Part shown: positions 9,004 to 22,844 of the stretch, one piece after another | Position numbering within the stretch: the stretch's first letter is position 1 | Layout of the letters: every line of letters begins with the position of its first letter | DNA from: Actinomyces sp. oral taxon 448 str. F0400 | GTDB lineage: Bacteria > Actinomycetota > Actinomycetes > Actinomycetales > Actinomycetaceae | Direction: 5' to 3' | Assembly (NCBI RefSeq): GCF_000220835.1 | Contig: NZ_GL985606.1 | Location: 486,921 to 550,920 of the forward strand | Length of the DNA: 64,000 nt | Notes under the pieces: generated by a model | What the model was told of the DNA's origin: nothing | Seen by the model: only the letters and a program-made list of their open reading frames with translations | The model's database searches: none | Translations under genes and position numbers: made by a program

Positions 9004-9178
9004 CGTGGTCCGGACCGGACGTCGGTATGACGAGTTCGTCCCGGGTTCGGACGGGCCCGGAGGCGGGGATGAGCCGCCGGCCGGGACGGGTCGGCCGGTC
9101 CCGACCATGGGCTCATTCAGCAGATTCAGCAGAGGAGTCCGGCGCGGGCCGGTCGGGCAACTGCGGCCTCGCATCCCA

Positions 9179-11307
9179 TCATCCGTTCCTCACCCCGTAG
9201 ACGATGTGGGTGGGCGCGTCGGGAGCGGCGTCCGGGGCATCCCCCTCCGCCTGAGGGGCGAGGACCAGAGTGGCGCCCGGCGCCTCGAGCGCCCAGACGT
9301 CCTCGCCCGCCGGTGTTCCGGTCAGCTGCTGCATCGGGCTGCCGAGGTGCCCGGCTGCGCCGTCGACGGGGCCCGGACCGGCGGGGATGCTCACCCCCGC
9401 GCCGCCGTCGCCCGGCCGGACGACGAGCGAGGCGAGCCCGAGGCTCCGGGCGTCCGTTGCAGAGCCGACCGCAGCGGAGCCGAGACCGGGATCGTCCTGC
9501 GCGATGACGGCTCGTCCGGTGGCCGTGTCGAGCACGACGGAGACGGGGACGATGGAGGAGCGCAGCAGGTCGGCCGACCCGTGGAAGTCCGTCAGCGCAT
9601 TCGAGCTGCGCGCCCCCATGAGGCACAGGTCGCCGGAGGCGGTCGTGGCTCCTGCATTGGCTCCCGAGCCGGACCCGAGGTCCACGGGCTCGATCGTGTC
9701 GGAGATGACGTCGTCGAGGCGGACCGCCTGGGCCCGCCAGTCGAGCTGGAGGGGTGCGGGCTCCTCGCCCGTCGTCGTCGCGTCGAGCAGGGACCCGGCG
9801 TCCGACAGGGCTCGGGCCGCGTCGTCCTCGGCGAGTCGGGGGACCCAGTCGTCGGCGATGGCGAGCCGTCCCGAGACCGGGTCCGTGAGCACATGGGTGA
9901 GGGTGACGGAATGCCCGCGGCCCCCGTCGTGCTCGAGGGTGAGGGTGACGAGTGGAACCGCGCTCGACTCGACCTCGGTGGTGATCGACGTGATGAGTGC
10001 CTCATGTCCAGCCGTTCCCGAGTACATGAGCTCCCGGTCCGGAGGTTCGGTGAAGGCCCATAGCTCCTGCCCCCGTTGAGAGCGAAGGCGCGGGTTCCAT
10101 CGAAGCCCATTGCGTCCGTGAGCTGGAACGGCGTGAGGGCTTCGGAGGCGATCCGGGCGGTGACCGCGCCCGTGACGGCGTCGAGCACGATGATGACGGC
10201 CGCGTCGCTGTGCGCGAGGCTCGACTTCTCAGTGGTGATGTGAATGGCGACGTGCCGGCCGTCGGGGCTGACGATGGCCCTCGCCCCGGTGTTCTGAAGC
10301 AGTCCAGTGGTGCTGCTGAACGGTGCGAGCTCGGCGCCTGGACGCTCATAGCTCCACAGGACCGAACCGTCGGCCGGATCGAGAGCGCGCAGCGCACCGG
10401 CCTCGACGAGGATGGGCCCCGCGGCGCCGACGACGAGGTCCTCCGGGCTCGCCGTCCTCTGCCAGACAGTGCGCCCGGAGACGGCCTCGGGGCGCGCCGG
10501 CAGCGTGAGGGGTGCGGCCGTGGTCGTCGAGATGTCCGGCCGAGGGGCGCGGGCGAGCCCGACGACGCCGTCGACTACGAGCACCGCCGTCAGGACGCAG
10601 ACCAGGCAGTCGATGAAGGCGACGACGAGGATCGTTCTCCAGCGGCGTGCGGCTCGTCGTGCCGGGCGAAGCCCGCGCGCGGGACGCGCGGCCGATGCCC
10701 GGCGCAGGAGATCGATGATGGCGGCGGTTCCCAGGCACGCGCCCGCGGCCGCCAGCGCGAGGACGTGGCGGGCCGGGATGGTCGTGGTGGCCAGGAGCTC
10801 GTACCACAGGGCCCGGGGCGCTGCGACGGCGCACCAGGTCAGGCAGATCTCGGCGGCGATGAGGCCTGCGGCGCATGAACGCCGGGCCCGCTCCCCCGCG
10901 GGCGCTCGCCCCAGGATCGCGACACCGACGACCCACAGAGCGAGGATCCCGATGAGCCGTGCCCCCAGGGAGCGGAGGATGCCCGCGCCGACACTCAGGG
11001 GCAGGGCGCTGTGCCACAGACAGGCGAGGGTGAGCACGACGGCGCCCGCGAGGAGGGCACCGCAGGACAGAGCCGCCAGGATCGAGCGGACCGCTGCGGC
11101 GAGCCCCGGTCCCGCGGGTGCTGCGGCCGCGGGACCCGCATCGCCGGGCTCGGATCCGTCGGCCGCGGACCGGGTGTCGGGGGCTGCGGGCCGGGTGGGC
11201 GGGGGAGGCCCGACCTCGCGCAGTGCGGGTCCGCCCGGAGCCGATTCGGCCTCGGCCCCGGCCTCGCCGGGCGTGCGGCCGTCAGGGGAGGGGGTACCTG
11301 GCGTCAT
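9179..11307 (-). pseudogene. Paralogous membrane beta-propeller gene, apparent 1-nt frameshift
   Basis: Reading from ATG 11307 (GATACT six bases upstream) the frame gives an acidic Pro/Ala-rich head, about five membrane helices and propeller repeats homologous to the next gene: AGPILVEAGALRALDPADGS, VIIVLDAVTGAVTARIAS, FDGTRAFALNGG. At the C5 run 10070-10074 (G5 on the coding strand) homology jumps to another frame, which continues QELWAFTEPPDRELMYSG and runs intact to the stop at 9179, ending in a C-terminus like the paralogue's. One extra G would restore a single reading frame of about 709 residues. Whether this is a true loss, slippage/phase variation or a base-calling error cannot be told from one sequence. 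As written, the first frame ends out of phase at 9592. Confidence 0.8.
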
Positions 11308-11352
11308 GCCTCCAGTATCGCGGCTTCTTCCTTCCGGCCCGACCCCGATCGA

Positions 11353-13035
<1,683 letters not shown>

Positions 13036-13405
13036 AGAAGCAGTGTGTCACCGGCCACTGGAAGTGTCCTGGGAATCCCGGGAATTGGACGGACCGTCTC
13101 ACCATGGTGGCCCACGACGGCCCAGTGGAAGTCATGGGCAGCACGCATGCGGCGTCCCCGTCCTCGCGACTCGCCCCTGGTCTGATTTCCGCATCTTTCC
13201 GCGTTTTTTCGGTGTCTTTCCGTGTCGGCCCGTCCGTGGTCGGTTCGACCGGACCTGCGGCCCGCCGCGTCCGGGGCTCGGACCGAGCAGGCCGGAGGGT
13301 TCCGCACGGCACCCGGCTGTAGGCTGGCCGCGTTCGTGACAGGCCGTTACCGCTGCGCGCCCGATGAGCCACCGTTGAACCCCATGAGGAGTCGAGGAGT
13401 CCCCC
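13036..13405. other. 370-bp divergent intergenic region (pgm / RidA)
   Basis: No convincing gene: short frames here have codon use unlike the neighbours and no homology I recognise. It holds the pgm promoter at its left end (-10 CACACT, 13047-13042 on the minus strand) and, at its right end, the ribosome site AGGAGTCGAGGAG before RidA. A T-rich patch near 13196-13220 (TTTCCGCGTTTTTTCGGTG) is unusual for this GC content. I see no terminator or riboswitch. Confidence 0.6.
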
Positions 13406-13939
13406 ATGCCCGCGTCCATCACCGCCGTTGCCACCACCGGCGCCCCCGCCGCCGTCGGCCCCTACTCCCAGGCCGTATCGACCGGGGAGGGCAGTGGCGC
13501 CATCGTCCACGTCTCCGGTCAGGTGCCGCTGGACCCGACCACGGGCGCGCTCGTCGACGGCGGCGTCCGGGCTCAGGCCGAGCGAGTGCTGACCAGCATC
13601 GGGGCAATCCTAGAGGCGGCCGGGCTGGGGTACGACGACGTCGTCAAAACCACCGTCCTGCTGACCGACATCGCCGACTTCGCAGCCGTCAACGACGTTT
13701 ACGCCCGCTTCTTCACCGCTCCGGTGCTGCCCGCCCGCGCCGCTTTCGGCGTGGCCGCGCTGCCGCTGGGTGCGGCCGTCGAGATCGAGGCGGTCGCCGT
13801 CCGCCCCTGGGCCCACGGCCCGCGTCCCCGGCGGCCGACCGGGGCGGCGCGCCCCCGCTCCCGGCCCGTGTCCACTGCCCGGGTAGTTCTCCCCCGGTTC
13901 TTCCGTCGTCGGAACCGTCCTGACGGGCGCAGTCGATGA
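13406..13939 (+). CDS. RidA-family enamine/imine deaminase with basic C-terminal extension
   Basis: 177 residues. Residues 1-132 are a typical RidA (YjgF/YER057c/UK114) domain: GAPAAVGPYSQAV, VHVSGQVPLDPTTG, ILEAAGLGYDDVVKTTVLLTD, FFTAPVLPARAAFGVAALP and VEIEAVAV; the second PAR arginine corresponds to the ligand-binding Arg. RidA proteins hydrolyse reactive enamine/imine intermediates from PLP enzymes such as threonine dehydratase, in the cytoplasm. The family normally stops at about 130 residues; here a 45-residue Arg/Pro-rich tail follows with no counterpart in the family, probably read-through after loss of the ancestral stop. ATG 13406 has AGGAG upstream. Confidence 0.9.
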   Translation: MPASITAVATTGAPAAVGPYSQAVSTGEGSGAIVHVSGQVPLDPTTGALVDGGVRAQAERVLTSIGAILEAAGLGYDDVVKTTVLLTDIADFAAVNDVYARFFTAPVLPARAAFGVAALPLGAAVEIEAVAVRPWAHGPRPRRPTGAARPRSRPVSTARVVLPRFFRRRNRPDGRSR

Positions 13940-13954
13940 CTACCGTTGGACATC

Positions 13955-15592
13955 ATGAGCGACCCACTGGTCCGATGGGGCGGAACCCGAGCTGTCGCAT
14001 GCTTGACGGTCGAGATCGTTTTCGTCCTCCTGCTCGTCGTCGGGGTGCCGCTGCTGGCCTTCCGGGCCTCCGGCAGCGGGGCCGGTGCCGTCAACGTGGA
14101 GGTCTGCGATGAGGCCGGCGTTCTCCAGGGAGACGCCACCGTCTCCGCTCTGGAGAAGCTGCATTTCCGCACGATCACGACGTTGGTGGTCGTCACGCTC
14201 GACACCGGCTCCGGCAGCGACTTCGACACCGCAGTGCTGGCCTACGCGCGTGAGAAGCACCCCGAGTGGATCAGTTCCTCCCACTACCACCCCACGCGCT
14301 GGGCGGACGGCCTGGTCATCCTAGGGCTCTCGCCGTCCGGACGCAAGGTGGGCACGTACTTCGGGGAGGACGTCAAGGTCAGCTATTCGCGGCAGCAGGA
14401 GATCCAGGCCGCGGGGAAGGATTCCTTCAGGGATCAGCAGTGGGAGACCGGCATCGAGCAGATGGCCCGCTCCGCCTCCGATATCGTGGATCATTCGGAC
14501 AGGCGGAAGGGCGAGAAGCTCCTGTTCTCCGGGATCGGAATAGCGGGCGGGCTCACCCTGACGTTCTTCATGATCAGGGGTCGCAGCCGGGCCCGAGCCG
14601 CCTACTCCCGCGCACTGGACCACTACACGCGGGTCACCGCCGGCTACGGGAGTACGCGGGCCAAGGCGGGTCTTATCCCATCGGGGGAGGCCCACGGAGC
14701 CCAGGTCCTGGCCCGCTTCGCCTGGTTCGAGGACCATTACGCCGGACTGATCCGCGCCTTCCAGAAGTTCGGTAAGCCGCGCGGGGCGGCCTGGTTCTTC
14801 CGGGAGCGGCGGGAGGACGCCGAGGATCTCGACGCGCAGATCGGGGGACTGGAGTCCTTGGAGGAGACGATCTCCCACGCCTCCGACCTGCTGACCATGT
14901 CCGCGGGCTGGCGGGAGGCCTGGCGCAACGAGCAGGGTCCCGTTCAAGAGGATCTGGCTTCCTTCGAGAGGTTGTGCCTGGCGATACGACAGACCCGGGG
15001 TGATATGGACGTGGAGCAGGAACGCACCTGGCGGGTGCACTGCTCCGGACGGTTGGCGGCCATGGCCGATGAGCTCGCGTCGGGCGCCCTGTCCCCCGCG
15101 AAGGCGCTCGACGAGCTCGATGCCATCTCCCGAGCCGTGCGCATGCGCACCGATGCCTTGGCGCGCCGGGCGCTGGAGGCCGACAGGTCCTCCTACCGCG
15201 ACCGTCGTCTCGGTCGCTATGAGTCCTCGCAGGGCGGTCGGGGTTGGAGCAAGAGCAACAGCTACATGGGGCGGTGGGTGGACAATGGTCGCATCGTCAC
15301 CTACGACCCGGCCTCGACCATTCGCATCACCCCCTCCTCCCCGGGCACCCGCGCCTGCGGGGCGCAGCGGGCCGGCACCGGGTTGTTCCTGCAGTTCTCG
15401 ACGCCGGTCTCCAGCCTCGTCGCCGGGTACAGTTCGGCGGTGACCTGGTCGCCCTCCTCCAACATCAGGAACAGAAGGGGCGGTTTCTTCCCCGGCGACA
15501 CCGGTCTTTTCATGGGAGGCGATGTCTCCGGCGGCGGAGGTTTCTCCGGCGGCGGGGGTTTCGACGGGGCCGGCTCCAGTTCCAGCTTCTGA
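13955..15592 (+). CDS. DUF5129-family membrane protein with TPM-like N-terminal domain
   Basis: 545 residues from ATG 13955 (an in-frame TTG at 13946 is possible). A membrane segment at about residues 18-36 (IVFVLLLVVGVPLLAF) is followed by an extracytoplasmic domain with VCDEAGVL..., TTLVVVTLDT and YAREKHPEW, as in TPM/YgcG-like domains. A second helix (LLFSGIGIAGGLTLTFFMI) at about 189 precedes a long helical cytoplasmic region. The C-terminus is Gly/Ser-rich (GGGGFSGGGGFDGAGSSSSF), which is characteristic of TPM and DUF5129 proteins. Function unknown; probably a structural or assembly role at the membrane. It follows RidA by 15 bp, and TACCGT at 13941-13946 may be its own -10. Confidence 0.8.
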   Translation: MSDPLVRWGGTRAVACLTVEIVFVLLLVVGVPLLAFRASGSGAGAVNVEVCDEAGVLQGDATVSALEKLHFRTITTLVVVTLDTGSGSDFDTAVLAYAREKHPEWISSSHYHPTRWADGLVILGLSPSGRKVGTYFGEDVKVSYSRQQEIQAAGKDSFRDQQWETGIEQMARSASDIVDHSDRRKGEKLLFSGIGIAGGLTLTFFMIRGRSRARAAYSRALDHYTRVTAGYGSTRAKAGLIPSGEAHGAQVLARFAWFEDHYAGLIRAFQKFGKPRGAAWFFRERREDAEDLDAQIGGLESLEETISHASDLLTMSAGWREAWRNEQGPVQEDLASFERLCLAIRQTRGDMDVEQERTWRVHCSGRLAAMADELASGALSPAKALDELDAISRAVRMRTDALARRALEADRSSYRDRRLGRYESSQGGRGWSKSNSYMGRWVDNGRIVTYDPASTIRITPSSPGTRACGAQRAGTGLFLQFSTPVSSLVAGYSSAVTWSPSSNIRNRRGGFFPGDTGLFMGGDVSGGGGFSGGGGFDGAGSSSSF

Positions 15593-15666
15593 CGGGCGCG
15601 CAGCCGTGCGCACGATTCTCTTCACCGGCCCCCTGGTGTCCACGTCCGCCCGGTAGTGTGGCCGTC

Positions 15667-16542
15667 ATGTCCAAGAAGAACCGCCGGCGGCGTCGTGCCG
15701 ACGTCGCGACTAAGGCGCCCACGAAGAAGCGCATCCCGTTCAAGGCTCGTCCTTTCGAAGGGCTCGCGGGCGAGGCCGACCTGGTCGCGATGATGCAGAT
15801 CATCCCCGCCGCCACCATGACCGTGCGTGTGAACGCCGAGCACGGCGGGGGCGACGTCGAGCTCGTCACCCTGCTGCCCGAGCTCGCTCGAGCGCTCAAG
15901 CGCGCCGACGGCGAGGTTCTCGTCGCCACGCAGACGACCGTGTACTCCGGGGATGCCAGCCGCGACGTCGCCGCCGCCCTGCTCGACGCCCTCGAATTGG
16001 AGGCCGGGACGGCTCTGACGACCAGCGGCCTGCCCGAGCCCGGCGAGCGCCTCCAGGACATCCTCGACCCGCAGATCGTCCCGCATGTCGAGGTGCACAA
16101 CACCTTCGACTTCTGGCTCGGTGCGGATGCCGCGGATGATCCGCAGGTGCTGCGCACGCTGAAGAAGGCCGAGGAGGAGATCACTCCGACCGCTGCTGTG
16201 CCCGGCGTCGAGCACGCCTACTGGTGCCGCCTGAACGGCAAGGAGTTCGTGCGCTGGGTGCGCGGTGAGGACGAGGACGCCTTCTTCAACGCCTTCGCCC
16301 GCGTCCATGCGGCCCGTGCATCGGATCTGGAGGAGGGGGCACGCTTCGTCGGCGCTTTTCGGGCCTGCGGTCTGGCCATTCCCGTGTGGGAGCTGGTGCC
16401 CGGTACGGAGGCCGAGGAGCTGACCGCGCCCATGCGGGCCATGGCCGATCGCCTGGACGCCGCCCTGGCCGACGACTCTCCGCTGGACGCCGCCGCCCGC
16501 CGTGCCAGGGCCGGCGTCATATCCCGTCAGGTGAATCTGTAG
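15667..16542 (+). CDS. DUF5926 family protein
   Basis: 291 residues, soluble. It begins with a lysine/arginine-rich head (MSKKNRRRRRADVATKAPTK), then KARPFEGLAGEADLVAMMQIIPAATM, TLLPELARALKRADGEVLVATQT, VEVHNTFDFWLG, and ends RARAGVISRQVNL. This order of motifs is that of an actinobacterial family of unknown function (DUF5926), often annotated as a SEC-C-adjacent or topoisomerase-like protein without evidence. ATG 15667 is chosen over the upstream in-frame extension because TAGTGT lies at 15654-15659, seven bases upstream. Cytoplasmic; basic head suggests nucleic acid or ribosome contact, which is inference. Confidence 0.85.
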   Translation: MSKKNRRRRRADVATKAPTKKRIPFKARPFEGLAGEADLVAMMQIIPAATMTVRVNAEHGGGDVELVTLLPELARALKRADGEVLVATQTTVYSGDASRDVAAALLDALELEAGTALTTSGLPEPGERLQDILDPQIVPHVEVHNTFDFWLGADAADDPQVLRTLKKAEEEITPTAAVPGVEHAYWCRLNGKEFVRWVRGEDEDAFFNAFARVHAARASDLEEGARFVGAFRACGLAIPVWELVPGTEAEELTAPMRAMADRLDAALADDSPLDAAARRARAGVISRQVNL

Positions 16543-16720
16543 CCGCTTGTCCACCTGGCCGCTCGCACCCTGATGCGAAACCCGAGCCGCTCCGCCCCGG
16601 GCCGCACCGCCTGAGACCACGGATAAGGAGAATGCATTACGTCTGCATCTTAGGTGGAGGCGTCCTGGTCGACCGGCGCTGATGAACGCCGTCTCGCATT
16701 CCCGGTGGCGGGAAGAAGCG

Positions 16721-16748
16721 GTCCCGGCCGCCCGAAGGCGACCGGGAC
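16721..16748 (-). terminator. Hairpin terminator after the permease gene
   Basis: Arms 16721-16732 (GTCCCGGCCGCC) and 16737-16748 (GGCGACCGGGAC) pair over 12 bp with one G-U. On the minus strand the loop is a TTCG tetraloop, followed by a pyrimidine-rich CGCTTCTTCCC. It lies 26 bp past the permease stop (16774), the expected place for the end of the lacZ-permease transcript. Confidence 0.75.
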
Positions 16749-16773
16749 AGGCTCGACTCAGACCGCGGACTTC

Positions 16774-18210
16774 TTATTCTTGAACTCTTTGGAACTCTTT
16801 GTCCCTGCCCGACTCCTCATCGGCCGTCTGTTCGGCCTCGGCGCGCAGGCGCTCGTTGGCGCCCTCGACGTCGAGCCTCCACAGCAGGGCCAGGATGATC
16901 GCGTTGGCGATGGTGGGGATCCACAGGTACATGAAGTAGAGCATGGCGATGACCGAGTGCGGCTGGTCCGGCTCGGGAATCGCGTCGGTCGGATTGACGT
17001 AGCCGGAGGCGTCCAGGAGCCAGCCGGCCAGTGCGGTGCCCACGCCCGACCCGATCTTCACGCCCAGCGAGGTGCAGGAGAACATGAGGCCGTCGATGCG
17101 CTTGCCGAAACGCAGGAAGGTGTTATCGCTGGCCTCCGCGATGAGGGCGTTGAGGGTCCCCTGCAGCGGGGCCATGCCCAGGGACGCGACGCCGGAGAAG
17201 AGGAGCATGAGCGGCAGATTGCCCATGTAGCCGGCGACGATGACGCCCGAACGCCCGGCTACGGCGACCGCGTAACCGACGATGTTCACCCTGTACATGC
17301 CGCCGAACCGGGCCACGATCGCGGGCGCGAACAGCAGTCCGACGATGAGTGGGACGTTGATCGCCCAGGCGAAGGCGCCCAGCAGATTCGCATTGCCCAG
17401 GATGTAGGTCATGAAGTAGATGCCCATATTGAGAGTGGCCGTGAACATCTGCGTCATGACGAACACAATGAGAATGATGAGGTAGTACTTATTGGCGGCC
17501 AGCATCTTGCCGGACTCGCGCAGGGTGACCTTCTCAGCGGCCTTCGTCGCCTCCTCGTTCTCGGTCTCAAGGAGTTCGGAGGGGGGAAGCTCGCGCACCG
17601 AGAATACCGACAGGGTGTTGACGGCCAGACCCAGCAGCGCGTAAATGATCGCAATGATGCGCCACCCCTCGGCGCCGCCGCCGAGCAGCCTGACCCCCTC
17701 GACGGTGACGGTCTGGATGAGCAGATTGGTCCCGAAAGCGAACATGAAGCGGATCGAGCCCATCTGCACGCGTTCAGAGGAGTTCTTCGTGATAAGGGCC
17801 GTCAGGGACGAGTAGGCGATGTTGTTCGCCGTGTAGAACACCGCATTGAGCAGAGTGTAGGTGATGAAGAACCAGGCGTACTTCGCGGTGTCTCCCAGCG
17901 AGGGCGGGATGGCGAAGATCGCGATGATCATGGCGGTGCATCCGATGAAGGCCCATAGCATCCAGGGGCGCGCCTTGCCCATGCGCGTTTGAGTCTTGTC
18001 CAGCAGTGCGCCGAAGATCAAATCGGAGAAGCCGTCGAAGAATTTTGAGAGCATCATGAGGGTGCCGATAACCCCGGCCTTCAGGCCGACGGTGTCCGTC
18101 AGGTAGATCATGACGAAGGCGGATAGAAGCGCGTACACGACATTCCCGGCCACGTCGCCGGAGCCGTAGCCCACCTTGTTGTACCACGTGAGGTACTTCT
18201 TCTCATTCAT
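16774..18210 (-). CDS. GPH-family sugar:cation symporter (probable beta-galactoside permease)
   Basis: 478 residues, 12 predicted membrane helices. The start KYLTWYNKVGYGSGDVAGN and FFDGFSDLIFGALLDKTQTR are signatures of the glycoside-pentoside-hexuronide (GPH) family (MelB, LacS, XynP); the Asp in FDGFSD is in the cation/sugar site region. There is no C-terminal IIA domain, unlike LacS. It follows lacZ by 39 bp on the same strand, with GAGGTGA as ribosome site, and precedes a terminator, so the two form one operon. It most likely imports the galactoside cleaved by LacZ in symport with H+ or Na+. The exact substrate is inferred from the partner. Confidence 0.9.
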   Translation of the reverse strand: MNEKKYLTWYNKVGYGSGDVAGNVVYALLSAFVMIYLTDTVGLKAGVIGTLMMLSKFFDGFSDLIFGALLDKTQTRMGKARPWMLWAFIGCTAMIIAIFAIPPSLGDTAKYAWFFITYTLLNAVFYTANNIAYSSLTALITKNSSERVQMGSIRFMFAFGTNLLIQTVTVEGVRLLGGGAEGWRIIAIIYALLGLAVNTLSVFSVRELPPSELLETENEEATKAAEKVTLRESGKMLAANKYYLIILIVFVMTQMFTATLNMGIYFMTYILGNANLLGAFAWAINVPLIVGLLFAPAIVARFGGMYRVNIVGYAVAVAGRSGVIVAGYMGNLPLMLLFSGVASLGMAPLQGTLNALIAEASDNTFLRFGKRIDGLMFSCTSLGVKIGSGVGTALAGWLLDASGYVNPTDAIPEPDQPHSVIAMLYFMYLWIPTIANAIILALLWRLDVEGANERLRAEAEQTADEESGRDKEFQRVQE

Positions 18211-18249
18211 GGGGTGTCACCTCATTGTGCGGATTGGGAATCGGGATGA

Positions 18250-21528
<3,279 letters not shown>

Positions 21529-21535
21529 TCAGTGA

Positions 21536-21549
21536 TGTCAACGTTAACA
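21536..21549. promoter_or_regulatory. Candidate LacI-family operator 1
   Basis: TGTCAACGTTAACA, a near-perfect palindrome centred on AACGTT, about 128 bp upstream of lacZ. LacI-family sites are typically 14-16 bp palindromes with a central CG. On the minus strand it contains TTGACA, a consensus -35, so binding here would block the lacZ promoter; the matching -10 (CACCCT, 17 bp on) is weak. Confidence 0.6.
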
Positions 21550-21632
21550 TACGGAGGAGGGTTGTGTCGCCTGCAATTTTGCCCCGTTGTGCAGGGGGTG
21601 ATCATGCTCAATGAGTCGAAATGGAAATTCAT

Positions 21633-21647
21633 TGATAATCGCTAACA
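21633..21647. promoter_or_regulatory. Candidate LacI-family operator 2
   Basis: TGATAATCGCTAACA ends in CGCTAACA, resembling the right half of operator 1 (CGTTAACA) around a central CG. It lies 46 bp before the lacI ATG and about 97 bp from operator 1, so the pair could support looping or autoregulation. The left half is degenerate; call is tentative. Confidence 0.42.
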
Positions 21648-21692
21648 TAGAGGACTTTCGGCCGTTGCGGAGGCTGTTGGTAGCCTCGTGCC

Positions 21693-22724
21693 ATGGGTGG
21701 GACTCAACGATCGAAGCGACGGGGCCGCTCCGGCGCGCCGTCGGTCTCGGACGTCGCCCGTCTCGCCGGCGTCTCCACGCAGACGGTTTCCCGGGTCACC
21801 GCGGGCGCCCGGAACGTGCGGCCGGACACCCGTGAGAAAGTGCTGCACGCCATGGAGCGTCTCGGATACTCGCCCAACCGCGCCGCCCAGGCGCTGCGCC
21901 GGGGCTCCTTCCGGACGATCGGAGTAGTGACTCAGCACATCGAGCGCACAGGTGAGGCGCTGACCACCGAGGGCGTGCTCGCGGCGGCCTGGGAGGCCGG
22001 GTACACCGTCACCATGGTGCAGGTGGAGCGTCCGGCCTCCGAGGACATGCGCACCGCCGTGCTGCATCTGGCCGACCAGGCCGTCGACGGTCTGGTCGTG
22101 GTCCAGGCGGGGCGCGCCGGCCGCGAGCACCTGGTGCTGCCCGCGGGCCTGCCGGTCGCCGTTTCGGACTCCGCTCTCGTGGGCTACTACCCCTCCGCTT
22201 CGGCGGACCAGGTGCGGGGAGTGCGCGCCGCCGTCGATCATCTCCTGGGCCTCGGCCATCGCACGGTTCATCATGTGGCGGGGCCGGAGGACTCCCAGTC
22301 CGCCCTCATCCGTTCGGCCTCATGGGCGGCCCGCCTGAGGGAGGCGGGCCTGACGGCGCCCGAGCCGGTGCAGGGGGACTGGACCGCCGCCAGTGGGTAC
22401 GCGGCCGGGGAGCGCCTGGCCGCCGAACCCGAGGTGACGGCCGTTTTCTGCGCCAACGACGAGGTGGCGATCGGGCTCATCCGCGCCATGCACGAGCACG
22501 GTCGGCGCGTGCCGCAGGATGTCTCGGTGGTCGGTTTCGATGGGCTGTCCCTGGGGGAGTACAGCTTCCCGCCTCTGACTACCGTGCGTCAGGACTTCCG
22601 ACGAGCGGGATCGGAGATGGTCGGCCTCGTCCTCGAGCAGGTGGACTCCGGGGTCGGGGGTGGAGCCCGGCAGATCCTCATCCCCACCGAGCTCGTGGTC
22701 CGCGGGAGCACGGCATCCGCATGA
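21693..22724 (+). CDS. LacI-family transcriptional regulator
   Basis: 343 residues. N-terminal helix-turn-helix SVSDVARLAGVSTQTVSRV followed by the hinge helix region (SPNRAAQALRRGS), then a periplasmic-binding-protein-like sugar domain (VTMVQVERPASEDM, VDGLVVVQAG, VTAVFCANDEVAIGLIRAMHE, VVGFDGLSLGEYSFPPLTTV). It is divergent from lacZ-permease and almost certainly represses it, released by a galactoside or derivative. ATG 21693 sits six bases after TAGCCT (21681-21686), so its mRNA is probably leaderless. The 120 bp after its stop separate it from the aldolase; whether it also controls that gene is unknown. Confidence 0.93.
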   Translation: MGGTQRSKRRGRSGAPSVSDVARLAGVSTQTVSRVTAGARNVRPDTREKVLHAMERLGYSPNRAAQALRRGSFRTIGVVTQHIERTGEALTTEGVLAAAWEAGYTVTMVQVERPASEDMRTAVLHLADQAVDGLVVVQAGRAGREHLVLPAGLPVAVSDSALVGYYPSASADQVRGVRAAVDHLLGLGHRTVHHVAGPEDSQSALIRSASWAARLREAGLTAPEPVQGDWTAASGYAAGERLAAEPEVTAVFCANDEVAIGLIRAMHEHGRRVPQDVSVVGFDGLSLGEYSFPPLTTVRQDFRRAGSEMVGLVLEQVDSGVGGGARQILIPTELVVRGSTASA

Positions 22725-22844
22725 GAGTCGTGCACAATGCGTATAGATGTGTATATGAGAATCAATCTTGTGTAAAGTGATGGTCACGGGCCGATCGGAC
22801 CCGACCGCGCAGACATCGCGGCATGCCGGATCACAGGAGTCATC

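Noticed and set aside
13222-13923. 233-aa plus-strand frame overlapping RidA
   Set aside because: Out of frame with the clear RidA domain and Arg-rich throughout.
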